From the NCBI RefSeq assembly GCF_027483985.1, contig NZ_JAIXTJ010000011.1:80204-144203 (forward strand): a DNA stretch of 64,000 nucleotides. The letters are read 5' to 3'. Position numbers and translations under genes: made by a program. Positions within the stretch are counted from its first letter, which is position 1. The number at the start of each line of letters is the position of its first letter. Below, in pieces: positions 1 to 6,892 of the stretch. The DNA is from Flavobacterium sp. (GTDB taxonomy: Bacteria; Bacteroidota; Bacteroidia; Flavobacteriales; Flavobacteriaceae). The notes below the pieces were generated by a model. It was not told the DNA's origin. It saw nothing but the letters and a program-made list of their open reading frames with translations, and made no database searches.

Positions 1-579
1 GAAAGTTTAGATAATAAATCAGATGGTGAAAAAGCAATTATTACATTAATTGCTGATATTGCATATAATTTATCAATTGCAAAAGATTTTGTAAGCGATG
101 ATGATTTTCTAAAGTCACCAGGTATTGTAATGATTGATGAAATAGAAACTCATTTACATCCAAAATGGCAGAGAGAAATTCTACCAATATTGATTAAAAT
201 ATTTCCCAATATTCAATTTTTTGTAGCTACTCATTCTCCTCAAGTTGTTGCTTCAGTTTCAAGTGAATGTGTATTTATTTGTGATAATTTTAAAGTGGAC
301 GGAGTTCATTTAAAAACATTAGGAGAAGATACTAATTCCCTATTAAAATATATTTTTGAAGCTACTGATAGACCAAAGGAATATGTAAAATTAATTGAAC
401 AAATTGACATCTTTATAGAACAGAATAAATCACCTGAGGAGATAAAAAAAGTAATTCATGCAATTGAATTAAAATATAATCAAGAAGACAAAGCTTCTGG
501 ATTAAGTAATTTGATTGATGATCTAAACATAAGATTAGCGGCTTACGAATTTGATAGAGATTATGAGAAGAATAATTAA
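1..579 (+). CDS. Septu-like ATPase, C-terminal part (cut by window start)
   Basis: Only the last 192 codons are visible; the frame is open to base 1, so the gene begins outside the window. It is the C-terminal half of an AAA_15/AAA_21-type ABC ATPase. Seen: a signature-like SDGEK at visible residues 7-11, Walker B MIDEIETHLHP at 44-54 with the catalytic DE pair, and the H-loop ATHSPQV at 76-82. A helical tail follows. The next gene, an HNH nuclease of the TIGR02646/PtuB family, overlaps its 3' end by 17 bp. That pairing defines Septu (PtuA ATPase plus PtuB nuclease), so the inferred role is the sensing ATPase of an anti-phage complex. A retron-associated version is the main alternative, because the upstream side is not visible. 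Confidence 0.82.
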   Translation, partial: ESLDNKSDGEKAIITLIADIAYNLSIAKDFVSDDDFLKSPGIVMIDEIETHLHPKWQREILPILIKIFPNIQFFVATHSPQVVASVSSECVFICDNFKVDGVHLKTLGEDTNSLLKYIFEATDRPKEYVKLIEQIDIFIEQNKSPEEIKKVIHAIELKYNQEDKASGLSNLIDDLNIRLAAYEFDRDYEKNN

Positions 580-1237
580 ATTAGCACCACCTACAAGCCT
601 ATTAACTTATATTGGTAAACGAAATCCAGAAGACCCTGCATATCTTCCTACTTATGATGGTTTAGATACAAAGGAAATAGATGATTTAAAAACTGCCTTA
701 TTAAATGAGCAAGGTTGGGTTTGTGGATATTGTATGCAAAAAATCAATAAAGATAATATGTCTATTGAACATCATTGTGAACAAACCATCTGCAATGGAG
801 AAAATGGAACAACCGACAGAACTTTAGATTATACAAATATGCTAGCTGTTTGCTCTGGAAAAAGAGCGAAAGAGTTACATTGTGATACTAAAAAATCTCA
901 ATTTAATGAAGCTTCTGGTTTACCTATGAGAATTTCTCCATTGATTGAAGCACACATGTCAACAATATCATATACGACGACAGGTTATGTGAAATCTTCG
1001 AATACTGCGGTTTATGATAATGAAATAAATAGATTCTTAAATTTAAACACTCCTTATTTGAGAGAATTAAGAGGTCGTAAGTTTAGAGAAATATTTAAAA
1101 TTTCAAAATCCTCAACCGGTACAACTAATTTTGATAAAATGAGAAGGATTTTAGAAAAAGATTTACAAATCGGAAATAATAAATTTTCAAATAATTTTCC
1201 TGGTTTATCAGAATACTTGTTAAATAGATATTGTTAA
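563..1237 (+). CDS. ptuB: Septu-like HNH endonuclease (PtuB / TIGR02646 family)
   Basis: 224-residue predicted HNH nuclease, the effector partner of the upstream ATPase. Seen: CGYC at residues 54-57, IEHHCEQ at 68-74, a conserved Cys near 97 and HCDTKK at 106-111. These give the Cys/His metal framework and the HH catalytic core of the TIGR02646 family found in Septu and in retron Ec78-type systems. The ATG at 563 is chosen because the only earlier in-frame start is a TTG at 551; it overlaps the ATPase by 17 bp, which implies translational coupling. Nuclease activity is inferred from family, the motif is direct. Base composition is A/T-rich like the other two genes of the operon. Confidence 0.85.
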   Translation: MRRIIKLAPPTSLLTYIGKRNPEDPAYLPTYDGLDTKEIDDLKTALLNEQGWVCGYCMQKINKDNMSIEHHCEQTICNGENGTTDRTLDYTNMLAVCSGKRAKELHCDTKKSQFNEASGLPMRISPLIEAHMSTISYTTTGYVKSSNTAVYDNEINRFLNLNTPYLRELRGRKFREIFKISKSSTGTTNFDKMRRILEKDLQIGNNKFSNNFPGLSEYLLNRYC

Positions 1238-1240
1238 TTC

Positions 1241-1657
1241 ATGAAAGTACCGAAACACTTATCTCATAAGCCAATTATTTCAGTAAATGATTATGATAAA
1301 ATTGACGCACAATATGCTAACAAGTCCGATGCAAAAGCATTATCCATTGGTCAAGCACAATATGATAAGGATGAAATATCTTTAAAAATTTGGAGACATA
1401 CAGGTGAAAAATGGAGTCGAGAAAGTGAAGAAATGCCTTTGCATAGAAGTATTGATTTGAATATTCTCTTGATAGGTGCTTTATTAACAGATGTTGATGC
1501 TAATTATGCAATGACAAGTTTTAGAGAAGAAATAATAGAGCCAAGTAGAGTTAAAGAAATTCAAGATTATTACAAAAGCCATGAAAAGTTTTTAAGACCA
1601 AGATTAGCTGAGTTAAAAAGTATGTTGGATAATTTCTTTGATAAGGAGAAAATTTAA
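1241..1657 (+). CDS. DUF6530-like protein, third gene of the Septu-like operon
   Basis: 138-residue soluble protein starting 3 bp after the HNH gene stop, so almost certainly co-transcribed. From memory it resembles DUF6530 proteins: an N-terminal KPIISVNDYDKID segment, then DAKALSIGQAQYD, KIWRHTGEKWSRESEE and a PLHRSIDLNILL helix. The function of that family is unknown to me. There is no signal peptide or membrane segment; the C-terminus is a charged helix. Its position suggests a regulatory, immunity or target-sensing accessory of the ATPase/HNH pair, which is inference only. The family identification is moderately sure and the operon membership is clear. Confidence 0.6.
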   Translation: MKVPKHLSHKPIISVNDYDKIDAQYANKSDAKALSIGQAQYDKDEISLKIWRHTGEKWSRESEEMPLHRSIDLNILLIGALLTDVDANYAMTSFREEIIEPSRVKEIQDYYKSHEKFLRPRLAELKSMLDNFFDKEKI

Positions 1658-2062
1658 ATTATTATAATATGAATATTGATTTGGTTTTATCTGATTCCTC
1701 CTTAGTCGGAATAACAAAACTGAAAATAAAAAAGTAGAATTATAAAAAAGTTCTTTGGAGTACTACTGCTCTTTATTAGTCTGGTTATTGTTGTTTTGGG
1801 TATGTACGGAATGGGCAACACTAACAATGAATGCAAAAGTCAAAAAACTTTATGTGATTATCTAAATGCATTTAGTAAAGTAAATGTAATATAAAAGTTA
1901 TCTGAATAAAGCACCTCACCTTACTCCTATGTAGAAGGTACGTATAAAATACTGTTTATGCATAGAACGAAAAAAAAGGCCACTACCTATACTTTTTTAA
2001 TTCCTGTGAAAACTAACTGACAACATTACAATGTAAAAATCGAACAATCTAAAAATCCAACT
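1658..2062 (+). other. Gap with decayed coding fragments
   Basis: About 400 bp with no intact gene. It holds a small membrane-protein remnant (1742-1894, listed separately). It also holds a short open stretch near 1929-2020 that reads SYVEGTYKILFMHRTKK, with no start codon at its head. Around 1913-1937 the bases resemble the first codons of the gene at 2063, possibly a partial duplication. No hairpin with a T-run was seen after the gene ending at 1657. The stretch looks like genetic debris between the defence operon and the next gene. Confidence 0.4.
1742..1894 (+). pseudogene. Remnant of a small membrane protein with ATA in place of ATG
   Basis: The frame at 1742-1894 reads (I)KKFFGVLLLFISLVIVVL followed by GMYGMGNTNNECKSQ and ends at TAA 1892-1894. 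It has the look of a one-helix membrane protein with a K-K-F leader and a cytosolic or periplasmic Cys-containing tail. The codon at the expected start is ATA (1742-1744), and no ATG or GTG start precedes it in frame. It could be a start-codon mutant, a gene using a rare start, or chance. The hydrophobic run of about 17 residues after a KK pair is what makes chance less likely. Confidence 0.3.
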
Positions 2063-2413
2063 ATGAAACACCTCACTTTACTCCTATTTTTACTAATTAC
2101 GCCTTTGGTAAAAGCGCAAGACGTTACGCTTGACAATATCGCAACGTTTGAAGACAAGACCGTTACCCTATGCGAAACCGTTACGGGCACGTATCAAACC
2201 AAGAGCGAAAACAAAGTACTTTATTTGAATTTTGGCGCAGCTTTTCCTAACAATGCCTTTACGGTGGTGGTCTTTCAAAAAGATTTCAAAAACTTTAGTT
2301 ACGACCTATTGACTTTGAAAAATAAAAAAATATGCGTTACTGGTAAAGTGGTGATTTATAAAGGAAAACCGCAGATTATTATTAGTAAAGAAGCTGATGT
2401 TGTGATTCCATAA
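2063..2413 (+). CDS. Small exported OB-fold-like protein
   Basis: 116 residues with a clear signal peptide (MKHLTLLLFLLITPLVKAQ). The mature part has alternating beta segments: DKTVTLCETVTGTYQTK, VLYLNFGAAFPNNAFTVVVF, KKICVTGKVVIYKGKPQIII. That order, including the LNFGAAFPN loop and the GKVxxYKGKPQI strand, is the pattern of small exported OB-fold proteins that accompany thermonuclease-type or phospholipase domains in other bacteria. Two cysteines (near residues 37 and 92) could form a disulfide. No catalytic residues are visible, so a binding role is inferred. A strong hairpin terminator follows at 2566-2594. Codon use is less A/T-rich than the upstream defence genes. Confidence 0.6.
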   Translation: MKHLTLLLFLLITPLVKAQDVTLDNIATFEDKTVTLCETVTGTYQTKSENKVLYLNFGAAFPNNAFTVVVFQKDFKNFSYDLLTLKNKKICVTGKVVIYKGKPQIIISKEADVVIP

Positions 2414-2565
2414 TTTCGATCGAATATAAAATCAAGGATAAAGCCAAAAGGTAAATTGTCGAGTATCGCAATTCAAATAGTAGCACAAGTAAAACGCATT
2501 GATCGTGATACCAAAACCAATAGATCAAAGCATAAAACTAAATCCAAAACAGCACAATAATGGAT

Positions 2566-2594
2566 AAACTCCCTAATCTAAAGTTAGGGAGTTT
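2566..2594 (+). terminator. Hairpin terminator
   Basis: Perfect 11-bp stem AAACTCCCTAA / TTAGGGAGTTT with a 7-nt loop, followed by a T-rich stretch. It sits downstream of the 2063-2413 gene and just before the promoter of the next gene. Confidence 0.6.
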
Positions 2595-2610
2595 ATTATT
2601 ATAAAAAGTG

Positions 2611-2618
2611 TAAATTTG
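2611..2618 (+). promoter_or_regulatory. -7 promoter box for the 2640 gene
   Basis: TAAATTTG matches the Bacteroidota -7 consensus TAnnTTTG, 21 nt before the ATG at 2640 and directly after the preceding terminator. No convincing -33 element was seen. Confidence 0.5.
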
Positions 2619-2639
2619 TTTTAAACATAATCTGAAACT

Positions 2640-3137
2640 ATGGCACTAGACAAAAGTAGAGCAATACCCATTTATCAAAAAGCAGAATTGATTTTTAAAT
2701 TGGTTCAAAGCTTAGTAGCATCTTTACCAGAAGAGGACGACTATATACAAGACACTAAGCATTTAATGTTGGAAGATGCTATGATAATCACAGCAAAAAT
2801 AGCAGGTGCTGAAGGAGGTAACCTGTATTCTATCAGAATGCAAAATGCTGCAATCATTCGCGATCACGCAATGCATTTGTATGTGCAAGTAGGCAGTTTG
2901 CGTTTCCACAAAAAGTACAAAGATTTAGAATATGTAACCCTAATCCGCAGTGAAATTGACGCCTTTAGACTATTATTTATCGAATGGGTTAAAAGTTTTG
3001 ATACCACCAATTATTATTGGGACGAATGGGAGTTATTTAATCCACCAGGTGCAGTGCGTCCCGAAGAAAATTTATTTAATGACTCCGATAATGATTTTGA
3101 CATCAATGATTATCTAGATTTTGACGAAGACGAATAA
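2640..3137 (+). CDS. Helical protein with acidic tail, unknown function
   Basis: 165 residues, cytosolic (no signal peptide or membrane segment). Residues 1-120 look entirely helical and are compatible with a four-helix bundle. The C-terminus (about 130-165) becomes strongly acidic, ending in NDSDNDFDINDYLDFDEDE. I do not recognise a named family; the helical part recalls the S23/Avd-like four-helix bundle fold, but length and tail differ. It has its own promoter box at 2611-2618 and is followed by a repeat-rich gap, so it is probably monocistronic. Confidence 0.6.
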   Translation: MALDKSRAIPIYQKAELIFKLVQSLVASLPEEDDYIQDTKHLMLEDAMIITAKIAGAEGGNLYSIRMQNAAIIRDHAMHLYVQVGSLRFHKKYKDLEYVTLIRSEIDAFRLLFIEWVKSFDTTNYYWDEWELFNPPGAVRPEENLFNDSDNDFDINDYLDFDEDE

Positions 3138-3159
3138 ATTTAATTCGCGGATTATTAAC

Positions 3160-3355
3160 TTCGAGAGCATTACATAACGTTGGCTTCGAGAGGCATTGCT
3201 TAAGGTTGACTTGGAGTAACCTCAGCCAACGGAGATGTTTAAATTAAGGAAGGTTTCACGCGGTGGCTGAAATTTTACATTGAGGTTTTACATTGAGGCT
3301 CTCGAAATGCTCTCGAAATGCTCTCGCGGTGGCTGAGGCTCTCGAAGCCCTGCGT
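3160..3355. repeat. Dispersed TTCGAG / CCTCAGCCAAC repeat cluster
   Basis: Several copies of an intergenic motif family: GTTGGCTTCGAGAG, CCTCAGCCAACGGAG, its opposite-strand form GGTGGCTGAGG, and ACATTGAGG...CTCTCGAAATG. Both orientations are present side by side (3225-3240 against 3330-3345), so hairpins can form. The same family recurs at 3720-3795, 5825-5915, 6585-6810 and 8905-9112. An open frame running through 3293-3376 is repeat, not gene. Confidence 0.65.
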
Positions 3356-3376
3356 GTTATATTAAAATATATTTTT

Positions 3377-3667
3377 ATGAAAGGTTATATGTACATTCTA
3401 CTTTGTTCTGATGGTAGTTATTATACTGGAAGTACAAATGATTTAAAACGAAGATTGGAGGAACATCAAAATGGTCAAGGTGCCAATCACACAAAGAAGC
3501 GTAGGCCGGTATCGCTGTTGTATTATGAGGAATTCCAGCGTATTGATGAGGCTTTTTATCGTGAGAAACAAGTCCAAGGTTGGACTCGAAAAAAGAAAGA
3601 AGCTTTAATCGAGGGTAATCTTGATTTGTTACCTGAATTAGCAAAGGCCTACAGGGATTTGCCTTAG
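3377..3667 (+). CDS. GIY-YIG nuclease-domain protein (UPF0213-like)
   Basis: 96-residue single-domain GIY-YIG protein. Seen: the YMYILL / YYTGST pair (residues 4-9 and 16-21) that replaces GIY...YIG in this subfamily, followed by NDLKRRLEEHQNG with the conserved Arg and His, and a Glu-containing C-terminal helix. The family is widespread in Bacteroidota as a short stand-alone protein whose substrate is not established; DNA-repair-like nicking is the usual guess. The ATG at 3377 is chosen because the frame upstream of it is intergenic repeat and the family starts with MKxYxYIL. Repeats on both sides suggest it sits in a plastic region. Confidence 0.82.
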   Translation: MKGYMYILLCSDGSYYTGSTNDLKRRLEEHQNGQGANHTKKRRPVSLLYYEEFQRIDEAFYREKQVQGWTRKKKEALIEGNLDLLPELAKAYRDLP

Positions 3668-3719
3668 AGTGTTGCCAATTATACTTGTCGTTGGTTTTTT
3701 GCGGTATTGGTTAACGTTG

Positions 3720-3795
3720 ATTTCTAGTGGCATTACGTAACGTTGGCTTCGAGAGCATTTCGAGAACCTCAATGTAAAACCTCAGTCAACGGAGA
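3720..3795. repeat. Copy of the TTCGAG / CCTCAG repeat
   Basis: Contains TACGTAACGTTGGCTTCGAG, ATTTCGAGAACCTCAATG and CCTCAGTCAACGGAGA in the same order as the copy at 8920-8985. It lies between the GIY-YIG gene and the 38-bp array. Confidence 0.6.
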
Positions 3796-3810
3796 ATTTC
3801 AAGTTTTAAA

Positions 3811-4280
3811 AAACCCCAAGCGAAGCGCCATCCCACAAAACAAATAAATCCGTGCCAATCAGTTCAATCTGCTCAATCTGTGTCCCAAAACCCCAAGCGA
3901 AGCGTCTTTGCGCCTTTGCGTTAAAAAACCCCAAGCGAAGCGCCTAACCCACAAAACAAATAAAAAACCAAGCGAAGCGCCATCCCACAAAACAAATAAA
4001 TCCGTGCCAATCAGTTCAATCTGCTCAATCTGTGTTCCAAAACCCCAAGCGAAGCGCCTTACCCACAAAACAAATAAAACCCCCAAGCGAAGCGCCATCT
4101 CACAAAACAAATAAATCCGTGCCAATCAGTTCAATCTGCTCAATCTGTGTCCCAAAACCCCAAGCGAAGCGCCTTAGCGCCTTAGCGTTAAAAACCCCCA
4201 AGCGAAGCGCCATCCCACAAAACAAGTAAAACCCCCAAGCGAAGCGCTTTTACATTAAAACCCCAAGCGAAGCCCCAACC
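3811..4280. repeat. Tandem array with 38-bp period
   Basis: Ten copies of CCCAAGCGAAGCGC start near 3815, 3891, 3929, 3967, 4043, 4081, 4157, 4195, 4232 and 4261. Spacings are 76, 38, 38, 76, 38, 76, 38, 37 and 29, that is one or two 38-bp units. Between core units lies a second 38-bp unit type (TCCGTGCCAATCAGTTCAAT... to ...CAATCTGTGT) present three times in almost identical form. Others carry a GCGCCTTAGCGTTAAAA-like insert. The open frames across it on both strands are simply products of the periodicity. Nothing else of note lies between 3796 and 4320. Confidence 0.8.
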
Positions 4281-4322
4281 CACATTTAACGCCATTTAAC
4301 ACTTTCCAAATCCATATTCCCG

Positions 4323-4330
4323 TACTTTTG
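4323..4330 (+). promoter_or_regulatory. -7 promoter box for the S1/P1 nuclease gene
   Basis: TACTTTTG fits TAnnTTTG, 28 nt before the ATG at 4359, just outside the repeat array. Confidence 0.5.
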
Positions 4331-4358
4331 TAAAAAATAAACCTCAACAATTGCAAAA

Positions 4359-5120
4359 ATGAAAAAATACCTCATTACATTATGGATTACCACTGCCCTA
4401 TTCACCTCTACAAAAAGCCTCGCTTGGAGCGAAAAAGGACACGCACTCGTGGCCGAAGTAGCCTTCAACTACCTTGATCCAACCACACGCAAAGTACTTA
4501 TAGAATACTTAGACGGAATGACAATACAAGATGCTGCCAACTGGATGGACAAAATAAAAAGCGATAAAAGCTACGACCACCTCAAAAAACTACACTACAT
4601 CAACGCCGAAAGAGGACAAAAAATAACAGCTAACAATGACGACAACATCATCGGTGCACTCACAAAAACCATCGAGGAACTCAAAAACTACAAAACCCTT
4701 ACCAAAGAAGAAATCAAAATCAAACTTTGCATTCTCTTTCATTTAGTAGGCGATTTACACCAACCCTTACACGTAGGCTACGGCGATGATAAAGGCGGAA
4801 ACGACTACCAAATAAACTTTTACGGTCGCGGTACCAACCTACACTCCTTTTTTGACTCCGGAATTATTGAGTACAAAAACCTAACGTTACCGCAATGCTT
4901 AAAAGCCAAAACCTACACCAAAGAAGAACAAGCACAAATCGCACAAATTGACGTCGTAGAATGGGCCAACCAATCACGCAGCTTCCTACCAGCAATCTAC
5001 AAAACCAACGGCGCCAAAATAAATGACTCTTATGTCGACCAAAACTTCATCGTAATCAAAGAACAAATCCAAACAGCAGGAATCCGCCTGGCAGCAGTCC
5101 TAAAAGAAGTTTTTAAATAA
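4359..5120 (+). CDS. S1/P1-type zinc nuclease, exported
   Basis: 253-residue phospholipase C/P1 nuclease superfamily enzyme that cleaves single-stranded nucleic acids and 3'-nucleotides using three zinc ions. Seen: a signal peptide ending LAW, where Trp23 becomes the mature N-terminus as in P1 nuclease. His28 (WSEKGH), Asp64 (ANWMD), His79 (KLHYIN) and the block HLVGDLHQPLH at 128-138 provide the other ligands, followed by GGND at about 146-149 and LHSFFDSG at 161-168. All expected zinc ligands are present, so it should be active. It acts in the periplasm or outside, probably for nucleic-acid scavenging. Promoter box at 4323-4330; repeats on both sides. Confidence 0.92.
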   Translation: MKKYLITLWITTALFTSTKSLAWSEKGHALVAEVAFNYLDPTTRKVLIEYLDGMTIQDAANWMDKIKSDKSYDHLKKLHYINAERGQKITANNDDNIIGALTKTIEELKNYKTLTKEEIKIKLCILFHLVGDLHQPLHVGYGDDKGGNDYQINFYGRGTNLHSFFDSGIIEYKNLTLPQCLKAKTYTKEEQAQIAQIDVVEWANQSRSFLPAIYKTNGAKINDSYVDQNFIVIKEQIQTAGIRLAAVLKEVFK

Positions 5121-5129
5121 AACCACATA

Positions 5130-5224
5130 GCACGGATTTGCAATCCGCACATTACGAGATAGCACGGATTTGCAATCCGTGCTTTACCTTCAATCCGTGC
5201 TTTACCTCCAATCCGTGCTTTACC
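5130..5224. repeat. AATCCGTGC tandem repeat with palindromes
   Basis: Two copies of GCACGGATTTGCAATCCG (5130 and 5162). The second forms a perfect 9-bp stem GCACGGATT around TGC. Three copies of AATCCGTGCTTTACC follow with exact 18-bp spacing (5174, 5192, 5210). Lies between the S1/P1 nuclease and the DUF4157 gene and could act as a terminator for the former. Confidence 0.7.
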
Positions 5225-5242
5225 GACAAAAACCTGTAAAAA

Positions 5243-5608
5243 ATGAAATCAAAAGCCACCAAATCAACTAACAAAAACAGCAGCGTAAAAGAAAAAAGTG
5301 CATTGGATGAAAGTAATAGTGGCTCGTTCCCACAAGTAGCACAACTACAAACTAAAAAAAACTCCAAAGAACAGACCAACAAGAACGGTTTACCAGATCA
5401 ATTACAATCAGGCGTAGCAAACCTTTCAGGAATGGATATGAAAGACGTAAAAGTACACTACAACGCCGACCAACCAGCACAACTGCAAGCCCAAGCCTAC
5501 GCACAAGGAACCGACATAACCAGCCAACCAGAGCAAAAGAAACACCTACCAAACGAAGAATGGCACATCGTACAACAAAAACAAGGAAAAATAAAGCCAA
5601 CCAAGTAG
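5243..5608 (+). CDS. DUF4157-like (eCIS core-type) protein with altered HExxH
   Basis: 121 residues. The first 48 are low-complexity, rich in K, S, N and Q. Residues 50-121 match DUF4157, the domain associated with extracellular contractile injection systems and toxins: LPDQLQSGVANLSGMDMKDV, VHYNADQPAQLQAQAYAQG, then HLPNEEWHIVQQKQG. In the family the last block normally carries HExxH; here the first His is Asn104 (NEEWH), and the preceding segment (TDITSQPEQKK) has also drifted. A zinc-peptidase activity is therefore unlikely. No injection-system gene lies nearby. It may be a stray, decaying cassette or an adapter that does not need catalysis. Confidence 0.75.
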   Translation: MKSKATKSTNKNSSVKEKSALDESNSGSFPQVAQLQTKKNSKEQTNKNGLPDQLQSGVANLSGMDMKDVKVHYNADQPAQLQAQAYAQGTDITSQPEQKKHLPNEEWHIVQQKQGKIKPTK

Positions 5609-5639
5609 AAAAAAACAATCCTAGTAACTTACCTAAAAT

Positions 5640-5915
5640 CCTCTCAACCCCGAGAGTCGTGCCTTTGTGGTTAATCCTTCAGCGAAGTACTATTGCACAA
5701 TACAAATAAATCCGTAAAATTCCGTGTTGCGAAGCCTTTGTTAAATCTGCGTTCCAAAACCGCACTTGAAGTTGCTTTTTATACAACAACTAATAAAACT
5801 GCTTTGGGAGTATTTGTAGAACATTTCTTGAGCATAACGTATCGTTGACTTCGAGTGCATTTCTGGAGCATTTCTGGAACATTTCGAGGATCTCAATTTA
5901 AAAACCTCAATTAAC
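5640..5915. repeat. Degenerate repeats between DUF4157 gene and next terminator
   Basis: The stretch 5645-5775 contains drifted pieces of the 38-bp array (ACAAATAAATCCGT, TTAAATCTGCGTTCCAAAAC, TGCGAAGCC). The stretch 5825-5915 is another copy of the TTCGAG family (GCATAACGTATCGTTGACTTCGAG, then CATTTCGAGGATCTCAATTT). No coding potential seen. Confidence 0.5.
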
Positions 5916-5936
5916 TAATACCTGTTACCAGCAAAA

Positions 5937-5991
5937 AACCTCAACCATCAGAGACAATGCCCTCGAAAGGAGGCTACTGATGGTTGAGGTT
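5937..5991 (-). terminator. Long hairpin terminator for the 6017-6283 gene
   Basis: Perfect 15-bp stem AACCTCAACCATCAG (5937-5951) with CTGATGGTTGAGGTT (5977-5991) and a 25-nt loop containing a small CCTC/GAGG stem. Read on the minus strand it ends in a T-run, as expected for an intrinsic terminator of the leftward gene. Confidence 0.65.
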
Positions 5992-6016
5992 CTTGAAACC
6001 AATGCTTTCAGAACTG

Positions 6017-6283
6017 TTATTCTGGTTTTACAGAAGGCTGTTTGGCATTCGCTCTAGCTTGTTTTCTCGCCATACGCTTAGCTCTTTTTTTAGCCACCTT
6101 CTCGTCGTGAAGTTTCTTCGCTTCAATTCTCGCAGTGCGTTCAACATAAACTTGAGTTTCTGGTTGTGGCTCCTGCTCTAGTCTATCTTGAATGCTTTCT
6201 TGAAAATCATTTAATTGTTCCTCTTGTGCCGTAGATGCTGTGATTCCTGCTAAAAGTAACACAGCTAAAAGTGCTTTTTTCAT
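6017..6283 (-). CDS. Small exported basic protein, unknown
   Basis: 88 residues from the ATG at 6283 (MKKALLAVLLLAG, signal peptide ending STAQ). An in-frame upstream start exists at 6313 but would put ten polar residues before the signal peptide. The mature part opens acidic (EEQLNDFQESIQDRLEQE) and becomes strongly basic and Ala-rich (KKRAKRMARKQARANAK). It is probably helical. No family recognised. Such charge-segregated exported peptides could bind nucleic acid or envelope polymers, which is inference. Terminator at 5937-5991. Confidence 0.6.
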   Translation of the reverse strand: MKKALLAVLLLAGITASTAQEEQLNDFQESIQDRLEQEPQPETQVYVERTARIEAKKLHDEKVAKKRAKRMARKQARANAKQPSVKPE

Positions 6284-6584
6284 ATATATAAAATTTGATT
6301 TGTAAGCGGTCATATACCTGTCTGCCGACAGGCAGGTGGTATCGCCTTTTTATTTATTGGTGTTTATCTCACAATCGATTTTATTTTTCATCGGAGTTCG
6401 ATGATTTTTCAATTGCTTGCGCAAAATTGTTGTTAATGGCGATTTCATAATCGTAAGTTTTAATGAATTATTGCTTTTAACAAAGTTACCTCCTAATCCT
6501 GTTAAAGAATTATAAGATTATCCCAAATGTTTGCAAAATTTAAAGATTTGGAGGGTTATTAAGATGTTTATTATAAAATTAAGT
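6284..6584. other. Intergenic, one palindrome only
   Basis: About 300 bp without a gene. Apart from the 22-bp palindromic element at 6316-6337, only A/T-rich sequence was seen; no promoter box with a clear gene to serve. Confidence 0.4.
6316..6337. repeat. 22-bp palindromic repeat, copy 1
   Basis: Imperfect palindrome with core CTGTCTGCCGACAGGCAG. Its exact reverse complement recurs at 60877-60898, 54.5 kb away. Confidence 0.75.
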
Positions 6585-6810
6585 TCTCGCGATGGCTGAG
6601 GTTACTCGAAGCCCTGCTTGTGGAGAGTTTTTTTTGAAAGAAATTTGCATAACATTGACTTCGAGAGCATTGCATAACGTTGACTTCGAGAACCTCAGTC
6701 AACGAAAAACATTTTAAAACGACCTTAGAAAACAAAAACGTTATTAGTAAAGCAGAACACAATTAGCTCCACGAATGTCACATTGAGCCTGTCGAAATGC
6801 TCTCGAAGCC
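6585..6810. repeat. TTCGAG-family repeat block, partly duplicated at 8992-9112
   Basis: Contains GATGGCTGAGGTTACTCGAAG, two ACTTCGAGA elements, CCTCAGTCAACGA, then about 80 bp ending ACATTGAGCCTGTCGAA (6780-6796). From 6690 to 6808 it aligns in the same order with 8992-9112, diverged by scattered substitutions. Both copies lie immediately downstream of a minus-strand gene. Confidence 0.65.
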
Positions 6811-6830
6811 ACCATTTAAAATGTTTGCTA

Positions 6831-6867
6831 AAAAAAGACCCCACTGCAACTTGAGCAATGAGGTCTT
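6831..6867 (-). terminator. Terminator of the alcohol dehydrogenase gene
   Basis: On the minus strand AAGACCTCATTGC pairs imperfectly with GCAGTGGGGTCTT and is followed by seven T. It lies 26 bp beyond the stop of the gene at 6893-7936. Confidence 0.6.
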
Positions 6868-6892
6868 CTTTACTAGCGTTAAAATTTAAAGC

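Noticed and set aside
3293..3376. N-terminal extension of the GIY-YIG gene
   Set aside because: It translates repeat sequence; the family begins at the ATG at 3377.
3859..4229. Open reading frames on both strands across the array
   Set aside because: They arise from the repeated unit, read as KPQAKRLTHKTNK-type periodic peptides, and have no ribosome-binding site or homologous family.
3811..4280. The 38-bp-period array as a CRISPR
   Set aside because: The sequences between the cores are themselves repeated, not unique spacers. There is no cas gene, and the unit lacks a stable palindromic repeat with constant length.
4359..5608. S1/P1 nuclease plus DUF4157 protein as a secreted toxin system
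   Set aside because: They are separated by a repeat block and terminator-like hairpins, and share no overlap or immunity gene.
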